DNA from: Roseomonas sp.
Lineage (GTDB): Bacteria > Pseudomonadota > Alphaproteobacteria > Acetobacterales > Acetobacteraceae
Assembly: GCA_020249435.1 (NCBI GenBank)
Contig: JADCFQ010000007.1
Coordinates: 248,001 to 312,000, forward strand
Length of the DNA: 64,000 nucleotides
Reading direction: 5' to 3'
The notes beneath the pieces were generated by a model that saw only the letters and a list, made by a program, of their open reading frames with translations, did no database searches and was not told the origin of the DNA. Below, piece after piece: positions 27,060 to 35,311 of this stretch (positions within the stretch are counted from its first letter, which is position 1; each line of letters starts with the position of its first letter). A program made the position numbers and the translations under genes.

Positions 27060-28186
27060 GCCGCTGCGGGCAGGGCTTCAGCCAGGGTTTCGCGGAAAAT
27101 CGCCAGCACGCGCTGCATGTCATCCGGCGTCAGCGCGCCAATCGCGCCAATGCGCATGGTCGGTTCCGGCGTTGTCCAGAAATTGCAGATCAGCACACCG
27201 CGCGCCTTCAGCGCTTCCACATAGCGCGCAAAATCAAAGCGCGGATCGGATGGCTGATGCACGGTGACAATGATCGGCCCCTGTTCCGCTTTGGCCAGAT
27301 AGGGCTTGATGCCCATGGCAACAAAACCATCGTAAAGCGTATCGGCATTGGCGCGGTAACGCGCATGGCGCGCGGGCTGCCCGCCTTCGGCATCAAACAA
27401 ATCAAGCGCCACGTCAAAAGCAGCTAAAACCTGCACCGGCGGCGTGAAGCGGATCGAACCAAAGCCCGCGCGTTCCGAATGGGCCAGCACATCCGCCAGA
27501 TCCATGCACCAGGAACCCGCCTGCCCAGCTGCGGCCTTGATCGTATCAATCCGCGCCACGGCAAACGCGATGCCCGGCATGCCTTCCAGGCATTTGCCGG
27601 AAGTGAACATCAGCGCATCGCATTCGGAATGCTCGGCCATATTGAAGGGCAGCGCGCCAAAGGCGGAAACCGCGTCCACCAGCATGCGCCGCCCGGCCTC
27701 GCGCAGCGCGCGGCCAATGCCTGGCACGTCATTCACAATGCCGCTGCCGGTTTCGCTATAGACCAGCGCCACATGACCAATGGCGGGATCAGCCGCGAGC
27801 ACGGGGGCGATATCCTCGGCCCGCGCGCCGCGCGTATTGGGCAGATTGAGCGTGACCACCTCACGCCCCGCTTCGCGCGCCAGCCGTGCCATGCGATCTG
27901 CATAGGCGCCATTCATGGGAATCAGAATCTTGGCACCCGGCGGCACCAGGGTTCTGATCGCCGCTTCCATGATGAAATGGCCGGAACCCTGCAACGGGAG
28001 TGTCACATGCTCCCCCGCGATACCACCCGCGATGGCGCGCACGCGTTCGCGGATGCGCGCATAGGTCGGGCGAAAGCCGTGATCCCAGGGCGCGATATCC
28101 TGCGCCATGGCTGCTTGGGTTTCAGGGCGGGTCTGCACGGGGCCGGGAATGAGAAGCATCATAAGGCGAAGCCATGCCAGACCCAT
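27056..28186 (-). CDS. phnW: 2-aminoethylphosphonate-pyruvate transaminase-like class V aminotransferase
   Basis: This PLP enzyme of 376 residues is most like PhnW, which converts 2-aminoethylphosphonate and pyruvate to phosphonoacetaldehyde and alanine. The N-terminal LLIPGPVQTRPETQAAM, the block VDAVSAFGALPFNMAE, and TSGKCLEGMPGIAF with the PLP-binding Lys are typical of this branch. GSIRFTPPVQVLAAFDVALD supports it over alanine-glyoxylate transaminases. The start at 28186 overlaps the upstream stop (TGATG); tandem ATGs at 28162 and 28159 would give the standard family N terminus. No phosphonatase gene is adjacent. Confidence 0.82.
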   Translation of the reverse strand: MGLAWLRLMMLLIPGPVQTRPETQAAMAQDIAPWDHGFRPTYARIRERVRAIAGGIAGEHVTLPLQGSGHFIMEAAIRTLVPPGAKILIPMNGAYADRMARLAREAGREVVTLNLPNTRGARAEDIAPVLAADPAIGHVALVYSETGSGIVNDVPGIGRALREAGRRMLVDAVSAFGALPFNMAEHSECDALMFTSGKCLEGMPGIAFAVARIDTIKAAAGQAGSWCMDLADVLAHSERAGFGSIRFTPPVQVLAAFDVALDLFDAEGGQPARHARYRANADTLYDGFVAMGIKPYLAKAEQGPIIVTVHQPSDPRFDFARYVEALKARGVLICNFWTTPEPTMRIGAIGALTPDDMQRVLAIFRETLAEALPAAA

Positions 28187-28806
28187 CAGGCGATGAAAAC
28201 CCCCGTAATTTCGCGCCGCAGTTTTTCACGAATGGCTGCCGCGAAGCCCTCATAATCTGGGCAATGCATCACAAAGGCGCCGGGGCCGCCAATTACCTCG
28301 GCGGCGTAATGCGCCATCAGGTCGGGTTCTTCATTCAGCACCGCCAAGGCATTGATGGCGATGCCAGCCTCAACGCCAATATCGCGGATCGGCCCCGGTG
28401 GGCGGCCCTGGTTATGCGCGCCATCGCCGGAGACATCCAAGACCATCCGCCGTGCGTCCTTCGGGGCATGGGCGAAAAGCGCCAGCGCCGCCGCCATCCC
28501 CTCCCCCAAGGCTGTGGCGCCGGGCGGGACCAGGCGCGGCAGGGCCTCAATCGCCTCGGCCAGCGCCACTACATCGGCGGGGCTGCCCAGAACCCGCCAA
28601 GGGATAGCGATTTCCTGCGCCCTTTCGCCGGACCAGAACAGTATCGCGATCGCCGATGCCCCCGCCGGGCCGGCAAGCAGCGCGGCGGCGATCTCGGCAT
28701 CCCGGAAGGCCGCCGCATAGCCGCCAATCATCAGGTCAAACTCCGCCCGATCCACGGAAGATGAGGCATCCACCGCCAGCACCAGGGCAAGATCAACGCG
28801 CTGCAT
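28186..28806 (-). CDS. DUF1194-type von Willebrand A-like protein
   Basis: This 206-residue protein has the von Willebrand A fold signature: LALVLAVDASSSVDRAEFDL carries the metal-adhesion DxSxS motif near the N terminus, followed by GDGAHNQGRPPG, a TxxD-like region with Asp-Gly. It matches the family usually called DUF1194, found alone in many alphaproteobacteria, of unknown function. It has no signal peptide in this start. The stop overlaps the ATG of the phnW-like gene, placing it at the head of a three-gene minus-strand operon (vWA, phnW, glycosyltransferase-like). Confidence 0.8.
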   Translation of the reverse strand: MQRVDLALVLAVDASSSVDRAEFDLMIGGYAAAFRDAEIAAALLAGPAGASAIAILFWSGERAQEIAIPWRVLGSPADVVALAEAIEALPRLVPPGATALGEGMAAALALFAHAPKDARRMVLDVSGDGAHNQGRPPGPIRDIGVEAGIAINALAVLNEEPDLMAHYAAEVIGGPGAFVMHCPDYEGFAAAIREKLRREITGVFIA

Positions 28807-28897
28807 CGTGCCATTATGCCACAGCCAAACTTGCGCTGCGTCAATAACAGCGCCTCGTCATTGCCGTTATGATGTGATTACAAGACAGGAGGATGCC

Positions 28898-29320
28898 ATG
28901 CGAAACCGCAGCATGGGTGAAATGGTCCGCGACCAGAACCCCCTGACCATGGGGCCAGAGGCGACCGTGCAGGAAGCCTGCGCGGCCATGCATCGCCGCC
29001 ATGTTGGCGCCGTGCTGGTGACCGATCCGGCGGGGCTATTGCTTGGCATTTTCACTGGTCGGGATGCGGTGCATTTCCTCTCCCATGGGAAGGACGCCAC
29101 GGAAATTCGCCTGTCAGATGCCATGACCCGCCACCCAATCTGCCTACCGCCCGAAGGCAATGCCATGGATGCGCTGCATATGATGGCCGATGGCGGCTTT
29201 CGCCATTTGCCGGTGGTGCGCGATGGCAAGGTGATGGGGATTGTCTCCCGCTATGATTTCCGCGCCAAGGAATATGGGCAGCTTGATAAGGAAACCGGGT
29301 TTTTTGAGTGCCTAAGGTAG
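28898..29320 (+). CDS. CBS domain-containing protein
   Basis: This 140-residue protein is made of two CBS domains (about 8-63 and 72-128), each a beta-alpha-beta nucleotide-binding unit. Blocks are HRRHVGAVLVTDPAGLLLGI with TGRDAVHFL, then MADGGFRHLPVVRDGKVMGI followed by VSRYDFR. Such stand-alone CBS proteins sense adenine nucleotides and regulate unknown partners. The start at 28898 is chosen for the ribosome site CAGGAGGATGCC. It stands alone, divergent from the vWA gene. Confidence 0.9.
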   Translation: MRNRSMGEMVRDQNPLTMGPEATVQEACAAMHRRHVGAVLVTDPAGLLLGIFTGRDAVHFLSHGKDATEIRLSDAMTRHPICLPPEGNAMDALHMMADGGFRHLPVVRDGKVMGIVSRYDFRAKEYGQLDKETGFFECLR

Positions 29321-29386
29321 GGCCTCAGCCACGCCCCTAGCCCTCCGTCCCCGCCCGACCTAGTGTTTGGGCGACGGAGGAATGAC

Positions 29387-30604
29387 ATGCCCGAAAGCCC
29401 GATTGATCCCAAGCTTGCGACCGAAGCCGCCCTGCCACTCGCGGGCGTGCGTGTGCTGGACCTGACGCTCGCCCGCGCTGGCCCCACCTGTGTGCGCCAT
29501 TTGGCCGATTGGGGGGCCGAGGTCATTCGGGTTGAACCGCCGGCCAATGCCGATGGTTTTGGCGGTGATCGAGAAGGCTATGATTTCCAGAATCTGCATC
29601 GCAACAAGCGGTCCATCGCGCTCAATCTGAAATCGCCGGAAGGCAAGGCTGCGCTGATGAAGCTCGCCGCCAATGCCGATGTGCTGGTTGAGAATATGCG
29701 CGTGAAGGTGAAGCACCGGCTTGGCATTGCCTATGATGATTTGAAAGGGATCAATCCGCGGCTGATCTATGCCTCGATCTCGGGCTTCGGGCAGACCGGC
29801 CCTTATGGGGAACGCGCCGGCGTGGATCAGATCGCCCAGGGCATGGGCGGGATGATGACAATTACCGGTGAGCCAGGCCGTGGGCCGATGCGCGCCGGCA
29901 TTCCCTTTGTGGACCTCACGGCGGGTAATCTGCTGGCGCTGGCCGTCATGATGGCGCTGTTCCAGCGGGAGAAAACCGGCAAGGGCCGCTATGTGCATAC
30001 CAGCCTGCTGGAAGCCATGGTCTTCATGCTGGATCTGCAAGCCGCGCGCTGGCTGATGGATGGCGAAATTCCAGGTCAGGCCGGCAATGACCACCCGGTG
30101 AATATCCCGATGGGCGTTTTCCCAACCGCCGATAAGCCGATCAATATCGCCGCGTCTTCACCCAAGATGTGGGTGCAATTCGCCGAAGCCTTGGACCGGA
30201 AGGATTGGCTGGAGGTTGAAGAATGGAAGACGCTGAAGGGCCGCAGCGCTGATCGTGCAAGGCTCAATAAGACCATCAGCGAAGTCACCAGCACCAAGCC
30301 AAGCGAGTTTTGGATTGACCTGCTGGAACGCATCGGCATCCCGTGTGGCCCGATCAACCGCGTGGATCAGGTGTTTGAAGACCCGCAGGTGAAGCATCTG
30401 GCCATGGCGCTGCCCATGACGACGCCAAAGCGCGGCCTGACCCATATCGTGGGCACTGCCATCAATATGCAGGGGATTGAAAGCAGCGTCCGGCGCATCC
30501 CGCCCCGGCTTGGCGAACATTCCGCCGAAATACTGCAACAGGCCGGCTATGGCGCGGCTGAGATTGACCAATTGCGCGCGCTTGGCGTGATCAGCGAAGG
30601 ATAA
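29387..30604 (+). CDS. CaiB/BaiF family CoA-transferase
   Basis: This is a second family III CoA-transferase, 405 residues. It starts PLAGVRVLDLTLARAGPTCV, with NLHRNKRSIALNLKSPEGKA and VLVENMRVKVKHRLGIAYDD. The catalytic Asp region is GERAGVDQIAQGMGGMMTIT. The start follows ACGGAGGAATGAC. An enoyl-CoA hydratase gene begins 5 bases after the stop, so this operon probably activates an acid to its CoA ester and hydrates it. The first block lacks the usual L-G-P run (ARAGP here), a minor variant. Confidence 0.92.
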   Translation: MPESPIDPKLATEAALPLAGVRVLDLTLARAGPTCVRHLADWGAEVIRVEPPANADGFGGDREGYDFQNLHRNKRSIALNLKSPEGKAALMKLAANADVLVENMRVKVKHRLGIAYDDLKGINPRLIYASISGFGQTGPYGERAGVDQIAQGMGGMMTITGEPGRGPMRAGIPFVDLTAGNLLALAVMMALFQREKTGKGRYVHTSLLEAMVFMLDLQAARWLMDGEIPGQAGNDHPVNIPMGVFPTADKPINIAASSPKMWVQFAEALDRKDWLEVEEWKTLKGRSADRARLNKTISEVTSTKPSEFWIDLLERIGIPCGPINRVDQVFEDPQVKHLAMALPMTTPKRGLTHIVGTAINMQGIESSVRRIPPRLGEHSAEILQQAGYGAAEIDQLRALGVISEG

Positions 30605-30609
30605 GAACG

Positions 30610-31404
30610 ATGGAATTCGCGGAAGGCAAGATTCTTGCCGACATCAAGGATGGCGTTGGGCGCATTACCTTCAACCAGCCGGAAAAGCGCAACGCCATGT
30701 CGGTTGCGATGTGGGATGGCATGGGCCAGGCCTTGGATGTCTTCACGGCGGATGCCTCGGTCCGCTGCGTGGTGCTGACGGGCGCAGGCGACAAGGCTTT
30801 TGTCTCCGGCGCGGATATCAGCCAATTCGACAAAATCCGATCGGATGCTGATGCGCAGAAGGAATATGGCCGGCAGACCGCGGTTGGGCGCTTGAAGCTT
30901 GCCACCTATCCGAAGCCCGTGATTGCGGAAATTCGCGGCTTTTGCATGGGGGGCGGGCTTGGCATTGCCATGTCCTGCGATATCCGCATCGCGGCTGAGG
31001 GCAGCCAATTCGGCATTCCGGCAGCCAAGCTTGGCATCGCTTATGGCTTTGACATGGTGAAGCATCTGGTCAGCCTGGTTGGTCCCGCCCATGCCCATAT
31101 GATCCTGATGACCGGCGAACGCTTTGACGGCCGCGAAGCCGAAAGGGTTGGCCTGATCAACAAGCTGGTGCCGGCGGATGCGCTGGCCGGGGAAGTGGCC
31201 AAGCTGACCGCAACCCTGGCGCAGAATGCGCCGCTGTCGCTTTTTGCCAATAAGCGCACCGTGCAGGCGGTTTTGCAGGACAAGGCAGATCGGGACATGG
31301 CGGCGATCCAGGCTGATTTGAACGCCTGTTTCGATAGCGCGGATTACAAGGAAGGCCGCAAGGCCTTCATGGAAAAGCGCAAACCGGCCTTTCAGGGGCG
31401 GTGA
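30610..31404 (+). CDS. enoyl-CoA hydratase/isomerase family protein
   Basis: This crotonase-fold enzyme of 264 residues hydrates or isomerises enoyl-CoA. The start is LADIKDGVGRITFNQPEKRN, oxyanion-hole block 1 is KAFVSGADISQF near residue 60, and block 2 is EIRGFCMGGGLGIAMSCDIR near 105. A glycine-rich turn is followed by AAKLGIAYGFDMVKHLVSLV, where catalytic Glu residues of classic hydratases usually sit. It is coupled with the CaiB/BaiF gene. The ribosome site is AAGGATAAG. Confidence 0.92.
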   Translation: MEFAEGKILADIKDGVGRITFNQPEKRNAMSVAMWDGMGQALDVFTADASVRCVVLTGAGDKAFVSGADISQFDKIRSDADAQKEYGRQTAVGRLKLATYPKPVIAEIRGFCMGGGLGIAMSCDIRIAAEGSQFGIPAAKLGIAYGFDMVKHLVSLVGPAHAHMILMTGERFDGREAERVGLINKLVPADALAGEVAKLTATLAQNAPLSLFANKRTVQAVLQDKADRDMAAIQADLNACFDSADYKEGRKAFMEKRKPAFQGR

Positions 31405-31412
31405 AGCGCTGG

Positions 31413-31439
31413 GCTTGCGGCAAGCTTACCCAAAGGTAA
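31413..31439 (+). other. two adjacent hairpins after the enoyl-CoA hydratase gene
   Basis: GCTTG-CGG-CAAGC is followed directly by TTACC-CAAA-GGTAA, 8 bases after the hydratase stop. No T-run follows, so this is not a standard terminator; it may act in a Rho-dependent end or protect the mRNA. Confidence 0.3.
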
Positions 31440-31512
31440 GTTGAACCCAGGCCCCAGAGCGCTATGTAACGCGTACCGGCAACCTTTAGCCCCAGGACGC
31501 CACTAGCCCATC

Positions 31513-32142
31513 ATGGAAGACGCCCTGCCCCCGATTGCCGGGAATCATCAAAACGCGCCCATTTCCCGCCTGATTGCGGAGGTGGTGGAACGCTGCCCCG
31601 GTGAACGTATCACCCTTGGCGAAATGGCCGAGGCTTTCGGCGACCGTGCTTTTGGCTTGCTGATCCTGATGCTCTGCCTGCCAGGGCTTTTGCCGGGCAT
31701 GGCTTCCATCTTTGGCACGCCGATGTTGATCCTTGGCATCCAGATGGGGCTTGGCTTTCGCAAGCCGAAGCTGCCGGGTTTTCTGGCGCGGCAATCGCTG
31801 AAGCGTACCGATGTGATGCGGCTTTCGACCGGGTCTTCCAAATTGCTCTCTCGCATTGAAACCTGGGTGAAGCCGCGCCCCGGCCCCTTTACCAGCAATG
31901 CGGCGGATAAGGTGGTGGGCTGGCTCACGGCCTATGCCGCGCTGATGCTGATCCTGCCCGGCCCCGGCACCAATGGCCCGCCGGCATTTGGTACCATCGT
32001 CATGTCGCTGGGTGTCGTGGAAAATGACAGCAAGGTGGTCGGGCTTGGCATTCTATTCACCATCCTCGGCAATCTTTTTGCGACCGCGGTACTGGTGGCG
32101 ATTGCCTGGTTCGGTATTGAGGCGCTGGGTTACGTTTTTTGA
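31513..32142 (+). CDS. ExoD-like exopolysaccharide synthesis family membrane protein
   Basis: This is a 209-residue membrane protein of the ExoD family, named for a gene needed for exopolysaccharide production and alkaline tolerance in rhizobia. The N-terminal cytosolic part ISRLIAEVVERCPGERITLG precedes membrane segments at FGLLILMLCLPGLLPGMASI, TAYAALMLILPGPGTNGPPA and LFATAVLVAIAWFGIEAL. The biochemical role is unknown. It stands alone, with the cobalamin riboswitch about 50 bases downstream on the same strand. Confidence 0.85.
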   Translation: MEDALPPIAGNHQNAPISRLIAEVVERCPGERITLGEMAEAFGDRAFGLLILMLCLPGLLPGMASIFGTPMLILGIQMGLGFRKPKLPGFLARQSLKRTDVMRLSTGSSKLLSRIETWVKPRPGPFTSNAADKVVGWLTAYAALMLILPGPGTNGPPAFGTIVMSLGVVENDSKVVGLGILFTILGNLFATAVLVAIAWFGIEALGYVF

Positions 32143-32309
32143 TTTGCATTTTGCTGGACAGATCAACCTGGGCTGACTAGCCTTCCCCCATGCTTCGGTG
32201 GCCCGCAAGGGCTGAAACGGGAATGCGTGACACGGTGAAATCCACCGCCAATCCGCAGCTGCCCCCGCAACTGTAGGCGACTATATCTGGCCCATATGCC
32301 ATTGCATGT

Positions 32310-32394
32310 GCGTCTGATCGGCGGAGGTGGAACACCGAAGCCGTGAATCAGCCGCTCAAAAAAGATGATGAGAGCCGCGAAGCGGTTTTCATCA
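32310..32394 (+). repeat. structured tandem repeat, copy 1 (inside riboswitch)
   Basis: This 85-base unit folds into two hairpins. The first (32314-32351) has nested helices CTGAT/ATCAG, CGGC/GCCG and GGTG/CACC with GAA loops; the second (32366-32394) has TGATGA/TCATCA and CCGC/GCGG. The unit is repeated next to it almost exactly. Confidence 0.95.
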
Positions 32395-32480
32395 GCGTCT
32401 GATCGGCGGAGGTGGAACACCGAAGCCGTGAATCAGCCGCTCAAAAAAGGATGATGAGAGCCGCGCAGCGGATGTCATCA
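32395..32480 (+). repeat. structured tandem repeat, copy 2 (inside riboswitch)
   Basis: This second copy is 86 bases. It differs from copy 1 only by one extra G after the A-run, a GAA to GCA change in the second hairpin's loop, and two changes in its internal loop. All differences are at unpaired positions, so both hairpins are kept. Confidence 0.95.
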
Positions 32481-32700
32481 TTGATGCGAGAAGGCGGGCA
32501 GAGCGGGGGTAACCCCAGGTCGCGAGCCAGGAGACCGGCCGTCGCATAGTTGTCTCGCGCGTATCGGGCGGGGTGCACCGATGCAACGGACCAAAGCTGT
32601 GCGGGCACGCCCGCGCATCTCCGTCTGCGAACAGCGTAGGAAATGCTCCAGGGCCGCAAGGCTTTGGGGTGCGTGATACCTATGCTCGGAGGAATGCCGG

Positions 32701-34695
32701 ATGAAACACCGGATTCTCGTATTACTGGCGCTTGCCCCACTTGCCCCGGCCTGGGCGCAAACGGCAAGCATCCCTGAAACCATTGTGACAGCCACAAGGA
32801 TACCCACGCCGCAGGAACGCCTGCCGGCAGCGACCACGGTGATTGATCGGCAGATCATCGAAGAACGCGGCTATGTCACGCTGGCCGATGCGCTGGTGAG
32901 CGTGCCGGGCTTCAACATCATACCAAGCGGCGGCATGGGTCAGGTGACATCGGGCTTCATGCGCGGCACCAATTCGAATCACGTATTGGTCTTGCGTGAT
33001 GGCGTGCCGATGAACGATGCCAGCCACCCAAGCGGCGCCTTTAATTTCGGCAATACGCTTTTGGGGGATATTGAACGCATTGAGGTGGTGCGCGGCCCGG
33101 TTTCCGCGATTTACGGCACCTCGGCGATTGGGGGCGTGATCAATCTGATCACACGCCGCGCGCCCGCCGATCGGCAAGCGCAACCTTATGGGGAACTGGC
33201 CGGCGGCACCAATTACACCGCGCGCGGTATCGCCGGTGTTGCGGGTACTATCGGTAATACGGATTACGGCGTGACGGGGCAAAGCCTTTCGACACGCGGT
33301 TCAAACGCGGTGGCACCGCGTTTCTATAATAATCAAGGCGAACGCGATGGCTTCCGATCCGCGGTGATCACCGTGCGCGGTGGCGTCAATCTTGGTGAAA
33401 CCGCGCCGGCCAATGTGCTTGGCATGACGCGGCTGGATGGCTTGGTGACCATGCGGGAGAACCGCTTCGGCCTTGATAGCATGCCGAATGATGATCCAAA
33501 TTACAGCGGCGATGATCGCAACTGGATGGGGTTTCTCCGCAGCGCCACCGAATTATTCGGCGGCGACTGGACCACGGGCCTGACGCTATCGGCCACCGAA
33601 GATCGGCGGCGCTACACCAATTGGCGCGATAGCCTGAACAGCAGCACCGCCGATGATCTCTATCGTGGTCGGCGCGAAAGGCTTGCCTGGGACAATACTG
33701 TCAGGCTCGCGGATTTTGGGATCCTCACCGCCAATAATCTTGTCTTTGGTGCAGGGTCCGAAAACGAAAGTGCTTTCACCAAGTCGGTTCTTGGGTTCAG
33801 TTTTGGCTCAATTAGCCAGGATTTGGACAAATCGCAGCGCAGCGCCTTTGGCTATATCGGCACGCAGCATCGGCTTTGGGATCGGCTGGATGTGACCACC
33901 GCGCTCCGCCAGGACGCGCCGGATGGCTTTGATGGCGCGACCACTTGGCGCCTCGGTGGTGTGCTGAGCCTGCCGGAGATCGCATCGCGCGTCACGGCGT
34001 CTGGGGGCACCGCCTATCGAGCCCCGGCCCTTTACGAACGCTATGGCGTATTAACATCAAGTCTCAGCCGTTTCCGGGGTAATCCCGATCTGAGACCGGA
34101 ACATTCTACCTCCTGGGAGGCAGGCATCGAAACCGATATTGGTGCCGGTTTCACTATTTCAGCACTTTATTTCGAAAGTAGGATCCGTGACCTAATCCAA
34201 GGAAAGAGCATTTCTCCCGGCAACTCGACCAATGAGAACATTGCCCGCGCACATATCCAGGGCGGCGAATTCGGTTTGACTTGGCGCGCTTCCGACAGTT
34301 TTTCGACGCGCGCTGCCTGGACAATTCAGGAGACCCGTAATGAGGCAAATGGCGCTGCCCTCGAACGTCGGCCGCGCAATAGCGCGAGCCTATCGCCACG
34401 CATCGCGCCTAAGGTGGATTGGGTGGATGTGCTGAATGCGCGGCTGATCATTGCCCCCGAATTCATCTATATGGGCGATCATCGCGATTATCTTAATCGC
34501 GATAATGGATCGGGCGCGGGCCTCGGGCAAAGCGATGGCGGCTTCGTCTTCAACATGACGGCCTCCCTCCCCATCACGCAGCAAATCACTGCCTTCATCG
34601 AAGCGCGCAATCTTGGCAATCGGCGCTACGAACCCGCCAATGGTTTTGTCATTCCAGGCCGCAGCGCCATTCTTGGCCTGCGCGGCGTTTTCTGA
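32701..34695 (+). CDS. btuB: TonB-dependent outer-membrane receptor, BtuB-like
   Basis: This is an outer-membrane beta-barrel importer of 664 residues, predicted to carry cobalamin because of the riboswitch. It has a signal peptide (MKHRILVLLALAPLAPAWAQ), a TonB box near PETIVTATRIP, and a plug domain with LADALVSVPGFNIIP. IERIEVVRGPVSAIYGTSAI then GGVINLITRR complete the plug. The barrel ends in a C-terminal aromatic residue (RGVF), as needed for BAM assembly. The ATG follows CGGAGGAATGCCGG. The partner TonB and an adenosyltransferase gene lie just downstream on the opposite strand. Confidence 0.92.
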   Translation: MKHRILVLLALAPLAPAWAQTASIPETIVTATRIPTPQERLPAATTVIDRQIIEERGYVTLADALVSVPGFNIIPSGGMGQVTSGFMRGTNSNHVLVLRDGVPMNDASHPSGAFNFGNTLLGDIERIEVVRGPVSAIYGTSAIGGVINLITRRAPADRQAQPYGELAGGTNYTARGIAGVAGTIGNTDYGVTGQSLSTRGSNAVAPRFYNNQGERDGFRSAVITVRGGVNLGETAPANVLGMTRLDGLVTMRENRFGLDSMPNDDPNYSGDDRNWMGFLRSATELFGGDWTTGLTLSATEDRRRYTNWRDSLNSSTADDLYRGRRERLAWDNTVRLADFGILTANNLVFGAGSENESAFTKSVLGFSFGSISQDLDKSQRSAFGYIGTQHRLWDRLDVTTALRQDAPDGFDGATTWRLGGVLSLPEIASRVTASGGTAYRAPALYERYGVLTSSLSRFRGNPDLRPEHSTSWEAGIETDIGAGFTISALYFESRIRDLIQGKSISPGNSTNENIARAHIQGGEFGLTWRASDSFSTRAAWTIQETRNEANGAALERRPRNSASLSPRIAPKVDWVDVLNARLIIAPEFIYMGDHRDYLNRDNGSGAGLGQSDGGFVFNMTASLPITQQITAFIEARNLGNRRYEPANGFVIPGRSAILGLRGVF

Positions 34696-34716
34696 AACCG
34701 CGCGGGCGGCGAGGGC

Positions 34717-35283
34717 TCACCCCCTCGTCGCCCCCGGCACCCACAGCACATCGCCCGCGCCATTGCCATTCAGCCGCCGCGCGAGCACGAAAAGATGATC
34801 CGATAGCCGGTTCAAATAGCGGATCACGGCGGGGTTCACTTCCTCCTCTGCCGCCAGTGCTACAACAAGCCGTTCCGCGCGCCGTACCACAGTGCGCGCG
34901 ACATGCGCTGCTGCCGCACCCGGCGCGCCACCTGGCAGCACAAAGGATTTCAGCGCGGGCATTTGCCCATTCATCGCTGATAACTCCGCTTCCAGCCGCG
35001 CGCATTGCGTATCCGCCACGCGGAGCCTTGCACCCGCTTCGCCTGGCACGCAAAGATCAGCGCCGATATCGAAAAGATCATTCTGAATGCGCGCCAGCAT
35101 GGCATCGGCTTCCGCGTCTTCGCGCGTAGAAAGGCGCAGCACGCCAAGCGCGGCATTCGCTTCATCCACCGTGCCATAGGCTTCCACGCGCAGCGCATCC
35201 TTGCGCACCCGCGCGCCATCACCGAGCGAGGTTTCCCCCTGATCCCCACCGCGCGTGGTGATCACATCAAGCTTGACCATCAT
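34717..35283 (-). CDS. cob(I)alamin adenosyltransferase, PduO type
   Basis: This 188-residue enzyme converts corrinoid and ATP to adenosylcobalamin. The N-terminal TTRGGDQGETSL is the ATP-binding TRxGDxGxT element, and RVEAYGTVDEANAALGVLRL and FVLPGGAPGAAAAHVARTVV match the PduO family. RYLNRLSDHLFVLARRLN is the conserved C-terminal helix. It has two consecutive ATG codons; AGGGA is 4-7 bases upstream. It converges with the BtuB-like gene and is in line with tonB, supporting a local B12 import and use module. Confidence 0.95.
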   Translation of the reverse strand: MMVKLDVITTRGGDQGETSLGDGARVRKDALRVEAYGTVDEANAALGVLRLSTREDAEADAMLARIQNDLFDIGADLCVPGEAGARLRVADTQCARLEAELSAMNGQMPALKSFVLPGGAPGAAAAHVARTVVRRAERLVVALAAEEEVNPAVIRYLNRLSDHLFVLARRLNGNGAGDVLWVPGATRG

Positions 35284-35311
35284 TCAATCCCTGCAAAAGC
35301 GTCACATCGCC

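Larger units (their letters stand above)
32192..32590 (+). promoter_or_regulatory. cobalamin (B12) riboswitch upstream of BtuB-like receptor, with internal tandem insertion
   Basis: This is the 5' leader of the TonB-dependent receptor gene. The conserved parts are in order: AGGGCTGAAACGGGAA, the GGTGAAATCCACC stem, CAATCCGCAGCTGCCCCCGC with AACTGTA, and GCCATTGCATG (the GCCACTG element). Then comes GCGAGAAGGCGGGCAG and finally the B12-box end GCGAGCCAGGAGACCGGCC. A later hairpin (about 32563-32582) has a loop containing GGGG that can kiss the CCCC of the L5 loop, as expected for the expression platform. Cobalamin should switch off btuB. Two tandem repeat copies lie between GCCATTG and GCGAGAAGGC, lengthening that variable arm by 171 bases. 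Confidence 0.93.

Noticed and set aside
32310-32480. CRISPR array
   Set aside because: Only two copies, directly adjacent without unique spacers; the units fold and belong to a riboswitch leader. Not a CRISPR.
32163-32586. Short minus-strand frames translating the tandem repeats (FFERLIHGFGVPPPPIRR in both)
   Set aside because: The repeated peptide is the translation of the repeat DNA, and the region is a B12 riboswitch on the plus strand; no ribosome site.
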